This document shows positions 29,601 through 37,353 of a stretch of DNA of 58,366 bases, piece by piece. How positions within the stretch are numbered: position 1 is the stretch's first letter; every line of letters begins with the position of its first letter. The position numbers and the translations under genes were made by a program. The stretch covers positions 1-58,366 of the forward strand of contig CANLLN010000029.1 of assembly GCA_947491945.1 (NCBI GenBank). Reading direction: 5' to 3'. Origin of the DNA: an uncultured Carboxylicivirga sp. (GTDB lineage Bacteria; Bacteroidota; Bacteroidia; Bacteroidales; Marinilabiliaceae). Under the pieces are notes generated by a model. It was given only the letters and a program-made list of their open reading frames with translations. It had not been told where the DNA came from and did no database searches.

Positions 29601-29886
29601 CTGCCTTAGTCATGTGGTTGTTCCACCATAGCTCGAAGAATTCATCGGTGGCGGCTTCCCCTATAACTTCATTGAGTTTGTTACGGAATTCATGCTGTGT
29701 GCCTGCTACACCGGCCGTTTTCATCATGTACCCTTCCATCAACACCCAGTTACCGGTTCCAATGCCACGCAGAATAACCTTATTTCCCTGGTCATCTTTA
29801 ATCAGCCGGCCTTCGGTGGTAAGAGTCTGGGCATTTATAGCACCAATGCCAACAGCCAGTAATATAAAAAGGAGTATCTGTCTCAT
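26674..29886 (-). CDS. GH5 family endo/exo-glucanase with CBM modules and T9SS tail
   Basis: 1070 residues, signal peptide about 1-19. GH5 barrel about 20-365: FNSLRLAMHYNQF, LDLHAAPGGQG, acid/base Glu220 in DLLNETNW, nucleophile Glu311 in LWLGESGEN. A CBM6-like segment follows (about 415-590; DYTDWNTGWAYRSDGVDIQ ... NLNYFEF), a beta-sandwich linker, a second CBM6-like module (about 690-825; IEAEDFHFNYG ... NLNWFEF), two Ig-like repeats, and a T9SS tail (about 1000-1070; VYPNPVTTGVL ... MRFIVQ). It should be secreted or surface-held. The PUL context suggests beta-glucan cleavage; the GH5 subfamily was not assigned. A gap of 125 nt separates it from the PKD genes. Confidence 0.9.
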   Translation of the reverse strand: MRQILLFILLAVGIGAINAQTLTTEGRLIKDDQGNKVILRGIGTGNWVLMEGYMMKTAGVAGTQHEFRNKLNEVIGEAATDEFFELWWNNHMTKADVDSMAKWGFNSLRLAMHYNQFTPPIEEESATDLGAKNYTWHQSGFDRVDDVLSWCKANNMYLILDLHAAPGGQGRNADISDYDDSKPSLWEDVNNRHKMVALWKKLAERYKDEPWIGGYDLLNETNWSELKDNGNEMLWSLLEECTDAIRSTGDNHIIFLEGNDWANNYDGLPYPLWDDNLVISFHKYWNNVDANSLDWIIERSVQHNVPLWLGESGENSNVWYTHLIQLCESKDIGWSWWPVKKNGINNVMYVEEPESYKKLIDGWRTSATSDDVTGQAAIDAVTEWANNHKIENVRVMHDVIDAMIRQPHTYDTKPYKQHNVGERTWFADYDLGRNGYAYWDTDTANLSQVTDYTDWNTGWAYRSDGVDIQHSSDTNQDGSFVEAPYNVGWTADKEWLQYTINNDLEQSYTLNIRHAGNTAKIKLMANGLDITSALELPSTANYETWATSAFDDIILPAGEVKLVFYFEQGGANLNYFEFVNPQPISNVEFNAFSAASNIAGTEVYLTLNKEVTSASSLQLDDFILADKDGTNYQLVEVKISSENSKVLQLSTASAFTYFDELLLSYNGTSVKAGTQTLGSFTNMSVQNNLPMRHPVPGKIEAEDFHFNYGFTFENCSDAGGGQNSSYARDGYYLDYLITVQNTAYYDLSMRVASQNNAPKLSMWLSSDNGETFESLATINLSSTGGWSTWQTQKGPSLLLNKGNYILRFKVEQQEHNLNWFEFKQVGEIISDDAEEIFSANNFQISYVSPSCYQLDDGSITILSKVAPITVTLDDGSSHPISQNMAYTISDLAAGEYKLLATSVNHYKGHYTVVLNQAEALKGAATVAGNDVTITIQGGQAPYTIELNGEKYASQSATFTLNNLSTGHYVASLMDSNQCSEDGMLSFAINSLAVYPNPVTTGVLSINCPANIEEEVYSLEIFSISGQHLLSQRRYASNNKIKVNVSQLKKGIYLLKISNDCMEETMRFIVQ

Positions 29887-30011
29887 CTTGTCTTGTTTTA
29901 AATCACTAGTAATAATTAAATTACGTTAGCAAATAGCGTCTACAATGATTCAATTATTACTATTTGGAAGTAAAGAGGTGAATTGGCATCCACCTCCATT
30001 CTTCTAACCTT

Positions 30012-31190
30012 TTAGTTCTGTTTTTTAATGCCTGAATACTCTTTCTTTAAGACAATCTCATCCACGTAAATAACACCACTGGTTCCTTTACCATGACTGA
30101 ACATTACCCATAAATATCTGATATCATTGGCATCAATATTGCCGTGTGAAAAGTCCTTATCGGAGAAGTCAAATGATAAGTCAACCCAGCCATCTGTCTC
30201 AGTTATAGCGTGCTCCACTTCAACACGTCCATCCCATGTATCCAATGTGGAAAGTCCTATTTTTAGCAGACGCTCATTTTCTGGCATATTAAAATTATAA
30301 TCAGTTCCGCCAATATTAACCGTATTTCCCTCTAAATACACACGCAAGGACACTTCGCTGTACTCACCCAAGAAGTTAAGTGTTACATCCGACAAAGCAT
30401 AGCGGGTTTCGGTCCACCAGCCGCCTGTTTTTCCCATTAGCAATACATTGCTTCCATCAAATGTATAAGGATTCGTATCCGGGTGAAACTCATTCAAGAG
30501 CTTTGTATCTCCATTAGCATCACCCCAGCCACCAGCATAGGCTGCTTCATCGTCAAAATTGTTAAAGAGCATGCTCTGCTTTTGAATATCCCCGCTTTCA
30601 ATTGTAACAGTTGCTTCAGCTGAGAGTAAGGCTCCCTGAACAGCCGACTCAAATTTCACGGTATATGTCCCGGCATCTAAATAGCGTAAGGTAGTATCCG
30701 TAGTTGAAGTATTCACCCAGTTACCATTGCCAAAGTCCCAGCGACTATTTGTAAAAACAGTCGACGCATCGGCATTTATTTTAAGTTGTCGTAAGTTTTC
30801 CTCACCGGCCACGCCTGGAGTTGACACATCACTTACTAAAATAAGTTCATCGGCTGTAACACTTATCTCATCAAAGGTTTCAGTATTCATCCTATTGCCG
30901 AACACAGCTGTAACCTTGGGCTGATAAGTGCCATCTACGGTGTAAATAAATACACCTGACTCCTGACGTACGGTCTTTCCATTTCCAAAATCCCACTCAA
31001 TGTAACTCAACCCAGGTGTTTTATTCTCAAATGCATAGCTATTGGCAATACCAATCTCGGCGGAAACATCTGTAAAAGTAACATCGAGGTCAATGATGTT
31101 CTCACTCCAATCTTTTGGTTTGTTTTCATCTTCGCAGGCCACTGTTAATGTTAACAAGGTAATTGCGATGGTATATAATATTTTTTTCAT
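30012..31190 (-). CDS. PKD-domain surface glycan-binding lipoprotein (392 aa)
   Basis: An upstream in-frame start at 31319 would overlap the previous gene and lacks a signal. The ATG at 31190 gives MKKILYTIAITLLTLTVAC with lipobox Cys19, so I use it. Two PKD-like domains each carry a WDFGNG signature (about 75 and 165). A C-terminal beta-sandwich (about 225-390) contains NVLLMGKTGGWWTET and ends GVIYVDEIVLKKE. It is a paralogue of the adjacent PKD protein. Position after susD fits a surface glycan-binding protein (SusE/F-like role), as in known laminarin PULs. No enzymatic residues seen. Confidence 0.82.
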   Translation of the reverse strand: MKKILYTIAITLLTLTVACEDENKPKDWSENIIDLDVTFTDVSAEIGIANSYAFENKTPGLSYIEWDFGNGKTVRQESGVFIYTVDGTYQPKVTAVFGNRMNTETFDEISVTADELILVSDVSTPGVAGEENLRQLKINADASTVFTNSRWDFGNGNWVNTSTTDTTLRYLDAGTYTVKFESAVQGALLSAEATVTIESGDIQKQSMLFNNFDDEAAYAGGWGDANGDTKLLNEFHPDTNPYTFDGSNVLLMGKTGGWWTETRYALSDVTLNFLGEYSEVSLRVYLEGNTVNIGGTDYNFNMPENERLLKIGLSTLDTWDGRVEVEHAITETDGWVDLSFDFSDKDFSHGNIDANDIRYLWVMFSHGKGTSGVIYVDEIVLKKEYSGIKKQN

Positions 31191-31218
31191 TGTATTAACG
31201 ATTTTAGAATACATACTG

Positions 31219-32202
31219 TTATTCGAAGCAACCTGGTACCTTTTGGACCAATTCAATATCATCAACCATGATAACACCTGTCCCGTCGCGGCCAGCTCCC
31301 CTGTCATTATCCCAAGCATGGGTAAACATCACCCAAATGCTTTCGACTTGGGTTGGGTCAATCTGATCGAATGCGTTGTCGGTAAAGTCAAATTCTACGT
31401 CAATCCATTGGTCTAACTCGTTCAACTTTATTTTTCGCTCAATCTCCTGACGACCAGAGCCATCGTTTAATCCTATCTTTAAGTTCAGGTAGGACTCTGG
31501 TATGTTAAAGTCGAAATTGCCTTCCGGCACTTCAAATGTGCTTGGGATATAAAAACGCATGGCCACTTTACGCCACATGCCTGCATGAGAGAAGTCAAAC
31601 ACCTCAGTGTCGAAATCAAAGGCCACTTCGGTCCACCAGCCACCGGCTTTACCAATTAACAATACATTGTTATCTTCAGGAAACTGATACGGTGCATCGC
31701 CATCTACATGGTAATCATTAAAAAGCACAACATCATTGGGGTGTTTTTGCACCCATGTACCTGCGTATGTCGCCTCATCATCAAAATTATCGAGCATTAT
31801 ACGCTGACCGATAGCACACCAAAGTGTTTCGGTGGCAGTTACTGTTTCAGCCTCTTTAGATAGCTCGCCATCATAGGTGTAGGCATTGAAAGTAATGGTG
31901 TATTCACCCGGATTGATGTAGTACACTGTGTCTTTATCCTGCTTACTGGTTTCGCCATTCCCAAAGTCCCATGTTATAAATTGGATGGCATTATCGGCCT
32001 CACCACCTCCTCCACGCACATACTCTACTTCGTATATTTGAGCGGCAATTTCGGTCACATTAATCTGAAGTTGATCAGCCAATTCTTTTAAACTCTCAGG
32101 ATTTGGTTTTTTATAGTCGTCTACAACACCTACTTCTGTTGGTTCACAATTCCATAAACCTACAGCCAGGATTAACAATAGTATTTGTGATATATGTTTC
32201 AT
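31219..32202 (-). CDS. PKD-domain surface glycan-binding lipoprotein (327 aa)
   Basis: Signal MKHISQILLLILAVGLWNC with lipobox Cys19. One PKD domain (about 55-135; ITWDFGNGETS, YYINPGEYTITFNAYTYDG). The C-terminal module (about 145-320) includes NVLLIGKAGGWWTEV and VIMVDDIELV, closely matching the neighbour and pointing to tandem duplication with loss or gain of one PKD unit. It lies 20 nt after susD and 28 nt before its paralogue, so it is part of the core PUL operon. Surface glycan binding is inferred from position and architecture. Confidence 0.82.
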   Translation of the reverse strand: MKHISQILLLILAVGLWNCEPTEVGVVDDYKKPNPESLKELADQLQINVTEIAAQIYEVEYVRGGGGEADNAIQFITWDFGNGETSKQDKDTVYYINPGEYTITFNAYTYDGELSKEAETVTATETLWCAIGQRIMLDNFDDEATYAGTWVQKHPNDVVLFNDYHVDGDAPYQFPEDNNVLLIGKAGGWWTEVAFDFDTEVFDFSHAGMWRKVAMRFYIPSTFEVPEGNFDFNIPESYLNLKIGLNDGSGRQEIERKIKLNELDQWIDVEFDFTDNAFDQIDPTQVESIWVMFTHAWDNDRGAGRDGTGVIMVDDIELVQKVPGCFE

Positions 32203-32222
32203 TTTTAGTTTTTTTTAGTTGC

Positions 32223-33746
32223 TTAATACCCTGCATTTTGCTTTAGTGGCTTAGAGCTTGAGCTTGATAGTTGAATCTGCACATCGGCTATTGGCCAGAT
32301 CCCGCGCGTTGCTTTATCAAAGGTGACATCAAAAGGACTTTCGTAATTATTTGTTATAGCTGCGTCGGCCACGTCAATACCCTGTCGTAATAGATCCCAG
32401 TACCGCAGGCCTTCACCGAAAAACTCCTTTCTACGCTCTTCAAAAATTCTATCAATACTTACAGGAGGATGTGTTGTGAAACCAGCACGTATGCGCACTT
32501 CCTCGAAATAGCTTTGGGCAGTTCGGGTAAATGCTCCCCCCTTTAGTGATAACTCTGCAGCCATTAAAAGCACATCGGCATACCGAACAACTGTCCGTCC
32601 ATCAGGATGACCACTGAACGCTGGATCATCAACGTATTTGCTAAGTGGAGTATACTTTTTAAAATAGTACCCCGTATGCTGATAGCTATTGGAATATTCA
32701 TTTTCACCCACCTCACTATTGGCATCTAATATGGTTGCATTACGCCGTTCATCGGCCGGGTCAAAAATATTGTATACATCTGGATGAATGGTTCCAAAGC
32801 CCCAACCTGCCGCATATGTTGATGTATTGGACAGGTCTCTTAAACCATAAAACTGAACATCGGAACGGCTGGCCCCTTTGCCATTGTAAGAATAAGGAAT
32901 CTGGTAAACATGTTCTCTGCTGTAATATGATTCATCGGAGCCGGAAACTAACCATAGATCAGCGAAATTATCGACTAAACCATAGTGATTGTCTTCAATA
33001 ATATTATCAACCAATGAACTAATTACATTTAGTGTAACGCCTGGCATGTCGGTTTGAGAATAAAAGCCTGTATAAAATAAATACACACGAGCCAACATCG
33101 CCTGTGCGGCATATTTTGTAACACGTCCTTCTTCCCCTTCAACTGATTCGGGCAAATCTTCGATGGCTGCCAGGTAATCTTGCGCTATCTGTTCATACAC
33201 CTCATCGGGATCGGCCTGGCCCACATCAGCATCGGCCAATGTGATAGGTTCGGTAATCAATGGTATGTTTTCATACATACGCACCAGATTAGAATATATA
33301 TATGCGCGAATAAACTTGAGCTCAGCCAGTATTCTTGCCTTCTCAGTCTCATCTTCAAATGTGATGTTGGGTATTTTTTCAAGCGCTACATTCGTGCGGT
33401 AAATACCCACATAGCCTCTCCACCAAAACTGGTCGTGCTGCCAGTCGGTAGCCAGCATCTTGTGCTTTTCAAAACGTCTGACATCTGTTCCATCGGATGA
33501 ACTGCCTCCACCAGTAAACATATCATCGGAACACATATTAAGGAAAAATTCAAACTCATTGGTACCGCCCTTGTCATCTGTTGTTGCGTTATAGGCAGCA
33601 TAAAGAGCAGCATAAGCATCTTCTTCTGTTTGATAAAAATTGTCTTCGGTGGTTGCCGTGTGGTTATCAACCTCCAAATAATCGTCACATGCAGTAGCTC
33701 CTAAAACCAACAGAGCCATTGTGATGTGTAAAATATATCGTTTCAT
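32223..33746 (-). CDS. SusD/RagB-family glycan-binding lipoprotein
   Basis: 507 residues, normal family length. Signal with lipobox ATAC (Cys20), then DDYLEVDNHTATTEDNFYQTEEDAYAALYAAYNA, a standard SusD N-terminus. Later TPR-like helices (AELKFIRAYIYSNLVRMY, AAQAMLARVYLFYTGF) and the conserved C-terminal FFGEGLRYWDLLRQG block are present. It lies 53 nt after susC and 20 nt before the PKD lipoproteins. It should form the lid of the neighbouring SusC. The partner enzymes (GH5, GH3) suggest a beta-glucan ligand. Confidence 0.95.
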   Translation of the reverse strand: MKRYILHITMALLVLGATACDDYLEVDNHTATTEDNFYQTEEDAYAALYAAYNATTDDKGGTNEFEFFLNMCSDDMFTGGGSSSDGTDVRRFEKHKMLATDWQHDQFWWRGYVGIYRTNVALEKIPNITFEDETEKARILAELKFIRAYIYSNLVRMYENIPLITEPITLADADVGQADPDEVYEQIAQDYLAAIEDLPESVEGEEGRVTKYAAQAMLARVYLFYTGFYSQTDMPGVTLNVISSLVDNIIEDNHYGLVDNFADLWLVSGSDESYYSREHVYQIPYSYNGKGASRSDVQFYGLRDLSNTSTYAAGWGFGTIHPDVYNIFDPADERRNATILDANSEVGENEYSNSYQHTGYYFKKYTPLSKYVDDPAFSGHPDGRTVVRYADVLLMAAELSLKGGAFTRTAQSYFEEVRIRAGFTTHPPVSIDRIFEERRKEFFGEGLRYWDLLRQGIDVADAAITNNYESPFDVTFDKATRGIWPIADVQIQLSSSSSKPLKQNAGY

Positions 33747-33799
33747 ACTTTATAAATCTTTTGTAACTATTTAAATATGTGATTCAAACAACCCTTCCA

Positions 33800-36700
33800 T
33801 TAAAACCTTAAATTCATTCCAACGGTAAAGGTCCTGGCCTGAGGATAAGTACCAGTATCAACTCCTGAGTTAATAGTACCGGAACCAAACTCAACATCTA
33901 CACCCGAATAATCTGTAAAAGTGTATAGATTCTGAGCCGCCACATAAAGCTTTAGATGTTCAATTTTAAAACGCGATAGGGCTTTCTGACTAAAAGTGTA
34001 TCCCAGCTGAACATTTTTAATGCGCAGATAATCCCCATCAACAACATATCTATCTGAGAATAGACTGTAGTTTTTGTTAGGATCTTCAATGGATGCGCGT
34101 GGCTCGTTGTTGGTCGAATTTTCGCCGGTCCAACGGTTGAGCATTGTAGCAGGCAGATTGGTTAGTCCTGCATCTAAACGGCGCGAAAGGTTCGCAATTT
34201 GATGGCCGCCTGCGCCCTGCATAAACACAGATACATCAAAACCTTTCCAATCGGCGAACAGTGATAAGCCATAGAAATACACCGGATTTGAGTTCCCCAG
34301 GTTAATTTTGTCGTTATCATCTAAAACACCATCACCATTCTGATCAATAAAGCGTACATCACCAGGCTGTGCATGAGGCTGCATCTTAACGATATCACCA
34401 TTCTCATTAACTGATACCGGCATATTATCAATATCTGTCTGATTCTGAAACAAACCATCGGTTTGGTAGCCCCAGAAATAGCCCAATGGTTCGCCTTCTT
34501 CTGCCCTGGTTACCAATCCATATGTTTGAACAACAGCACCACCCAGTACCTTTTCATCATTACCAATATAGGTTACCTCATTCTCGTTAAATGAAATGTT
34601 GGCATTGACACCCCAGTTAAATGCACCTGCCTTATCATTGTAACCAAATTCAAACTCATATCCACGGTTACGCACCTCTGCTGCGTTATCTATAGGCGAG
34701 TTACTACCATAATGCCCGGGAATCTTGACCGCCAGCAATAAATCTTTTGTCAGCTTATTATAATAGTCAAAGGTAAAGGTGAATTTGCTATCTAAGAAAT
34801 GTGCATCTAAACCAATATCAGTTTGTTCTGAGGTTTCCCAGCGAATGTCTGGTGTAGGAATGGTGTTAGGCGCTAGGCCCTGCATGGATATACCGCTGGT
34901 AAGCGGATTGCCAATCACATAGCTACCTGCATCTGATATATTTGAAACATACACAAAGTTGCCAATATGGTTACTACCGTTTTGTCCCCAGCTGGCTCTT
35001 AGCTTAATAAAGTTGGCAATACTTTTAAGAGAAGCCGCGAAGTCTTCATTGGTCAACACCCATCCTCCTGAGAAAGAAGGGAAATAACCGTATTTATTAT
35101 CCGGTCCGAATCGTGATGACCCATCAGCCCTGAACGTAGCAGAAAAGAAATACTTTTCATTATAATCGTAATTAACCCGAGAAAAGAAGGATAGCAATCG
35201 GTTAGGTATCCCCATACCACCGCTTGAGTTACGTGTTTCTTTATCGCTGATGGTATTATCAATATATGCGTAATCTTCTCCTTTTGGTGTTTTGGTAATA
35301 TCAACCCCACTCCCCCAAAGACTATGAGACGTTTCTTCTAAGATGGTGCTACCCGCAACCGCATTAATACTGTGCTTGTTGAGTTCCAGATCATAGGTAA
35401 CCACGTTTTCCCAGTTGTGATTAAAATAGCGCGTCATACTTTTTTGCACATCATCAACCAGGTTAAAATCAGAGGGGCTTAGTTTATAAACCGGATTATA
35501 GTTTTCCCAGGTTACGTAGGCCAGGTCAATACCATACGAACTTTTAAACTTCAGATTCTCCAGAATGCTGTATTCAACAAACATATTACCAACAAACTTG
35601 TCCGTTCGGGTTTGTGAATGCAGGTACTCCATTTTCCCAACCGGGTTAGTAATACCCTGGCTGACGTATTCTGACACACCATACTTTCCATGCTCATCGC
35701 GTACCGGCGTTAACGGATCTAAGTTATAGGCTGAAGCCAAAGGACCGCCATAGATATTGTTTACATCAATACCACTGCTTTCTATATTAGAATAGTAAAG
35801 CGATGTACCTGTGCGTAACTTATCATTATGGCTCTTCGTTTCTGCATTTACACGAGCGGTAATACGGCTATAGTTAGAGTTATCAGGTGCTACCAACCCC
35901 TCTTGTCCGAAATACGAAATACCTGAAGAAATCTTTGCCCTTTCCGTGCCGCCATTCAATGTCACACTATGATTCATCATTGGTGCATTCTTGTTGTAAA
36001 TCTCATCTTGCCAATCCGTGTTCGCCCGACGATTAAAATCCATCGGTCTGACACCATCGTTTAACTGAGCTTCGTTATAAAAAAGCACATACTGATCGGC
36101 ATCCATCAATGATAATTTACGCTCAGGATTTTGAATACTTTGAAAACCATCGTACGTCACCGTGAAGGCCTGGGCTTTTCCTTTTTTAGTGGTAATCAGT
36201 ACAACGCCGTTAGCTCCACGGGCTCCATAGATAGATGAAGATGCTGCATCCTTTAATATTTCCATGCTCGCAATATCACCCGGGTTGAGATAGTCGATGC
36301 CACCAACCGGCAAGCCATCTACAATATAAAGGGGATCGGAATTTCCATTGGTACCGGCACCACGAATACGTACCGACATACCAGCACCCGGCTGAGCAGA
36401 ACTACTGGTTACGGTAACACCGGCCGTACGTCCTTGCAATGCCTGTTCTACTCTTAAATTTTGGGTTTTCTCTATATCCTTTTCGCCTACCGACGATATG
36501 GCAGCTGTTAGCGAGCTTTTCTTACGGGTTCCATACCCTACCGCAACCACTTCGTTTAAGCTGATGTTTCCAGACCTTAAAACAATATCCATTTTTTGAC
36601 CACCACTTGCATTCGTTAGTTGTACTTCCTGCGTCTCCATACCAATAAATGAAAACACCAGGATGTCACCTGCTGCCACATTATTTATGGTATAGAATCC

Positions 36701-36871
36701 GTCCATATCTGTTATCACCCCTTTTGATGTTCCTTTCACCGTAACATTTACACCGGGTATTGCCTCCCCATGCTCATCAGCTACCTTACCAGTAACATCT
36801 AATGTTTGGGCTAATAAACCTGTTACACTGCATAGCAGCATTGCAACGAAAAATAGTTTCAATCTTTTCAT
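33800..36871 (-). CDS. SusC/RagA-type TonB-dependent receptor of the beta-glucan PUL
   Basis: Start chosen at 36871 (MKRLKLFFVAMLLCSVTGLLAQ, a clean signal peptide) instead of the upstream in-frame start at 36913, which adds 14 charged residues. 1023 residues. Carboxypeptidase-D-like domain about 22-97 (GKVADEHGEAIPGVNV), plug with LNEVVAVGYGTRKKSSLTAA and SSIYGARGANGVVLITTKKG, then a barrel ending VGMNLRF. susD follows after 53 nt. It is the first gene of the PUL operon, and a 482-nt leader separates it from the SusR-like regulator gene. Confidence 0.95.
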   Translation of the reverse strand: MKRLKLFFVAMLLCSVTGLLAQTLDVTGKVADEHGEAIPGVNVTVKGTSKGVITDMDGFYTINNVAAGDILVFSFIGMETQEVQLTNASGGQKMDIVLRSGNISLNEVVAVGYGTRKKSSLTAAISSVGEKDIEKTQNLRVEQALQGRTAGVTVTSSSAQPGAGMSVRIRGAGTNGNSDPLYIVDGLPVGGIDYLNPGDIASMEILKDAASSSIYGARGANGVVLITTKKGKAQAFTVTYDGFQSIQNPERKLSLMDADQYVLFYNEAQLNDGVRPMDFNRRANTDWQDEIYNKNAPMMNHSVTLNGGTERAKISSGISYFGQEGLVAPDNSNYSRITARVNAETKSHNDKLRTGTSLYYSNIESSGIDVNNIYGGPLASAYNLDPLTPVRDEHGKYGVSEYVSQGITNPVGKMEYLHSQTRTDKFVGNMFVEYSILENLKFKSSYGIDLAYVTWENYNPVYKLSPSDFNLVDDVQKSMTRYFNHNWENVVTYDLELNKHSINAVAGSTILEETSHSLWGSGVDITKTPKGEDYAYIDNTISDKETRNSSGGMGIPNRLLSFFSRVNYDYNEKYFFSATFRADGSSRFGPDNKYGYFPSFSGGWVLTNEDFAASLKSIANFIKLRASWGQNGSNHIGNFVYVSNISDAGSYVIGNPLTSGISMQGLAPNTIPTPDIRWETSEQTDIGLDAHFLDSKFTFTFDYYNKLTKDLLLAVKIPGHYGSNSPIDNAAEVRNRGYEFEFGYNDKAGAFNWGVNANISFNENEVTYIGNDEKVLGGAVVQTYGLVTRAEEGEPLGYFWGYQTDGLFQNQTDIDNMPVSVNENGDIVKMQPHAQPGDVRFIDQNGDGVLDDNDKINLGNSNPVYFYGLSLFADWKGFDVSVFMQGAGGHQIANLSRRLDAGLTNLPATMLNRWTGENSTNNEPRASIEDPNKNYSLFSDRYVVDGDYLRIKNVQLGYTFSQKALSRFKIEHLKLYVAAQNLYTFTDYSGVDVEFGSGTINSGVDTGTYPQARTFTVGMNLRF

Positions 36872-37353
36872 AGTAACTTTACTTTTTATCAGACTTAGTC
36901 TTTTCCATGACATTTAGATTTCTTGTATTTGCCGATTGTAAAACTATTTATTCGGAGTATCCAAGCCCAAGAAAGCACATAGACTATAGGTAGACAGAGT
37001 AAATTTGATATGGATATCTTATAGACAGCTTAATATTAGCACCTGACAATCAAAACCTTTTAAGACCCAAACTTTACACTGGCAGGTACGTCTTTTACTT
37101 ACAAATATTAAGCGAAAGAACATTCACTATCATTCGAATCATAAGAATAAATCAGGCATTAGCTATAGTATAAAGTAAGCTACCTTTATAATGCACTCAC
37201 TATATTGATTAATAATGAGCAAAATGCCAAGTGAGTATGACACACCAATAGCCCCATCACCATAATGCTTCAATGCAAAGCCAAGCTACTTAAGGCAGAT
37301 TGATTTGAGATGTATGATAAGCTTTCAACTATCACCCTGAATAAGAAATTATC
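36872..37353. other. intergenic leader of the beta-glucan PUL
   Basis: No gene of credible length on either strand. It must hold the susC promoter and the 3' end of the regulator transcript. I found no full TTG-N19-21-TAnnTTTG match and no convincing hairpin terminator here. Confidence 0.5.
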
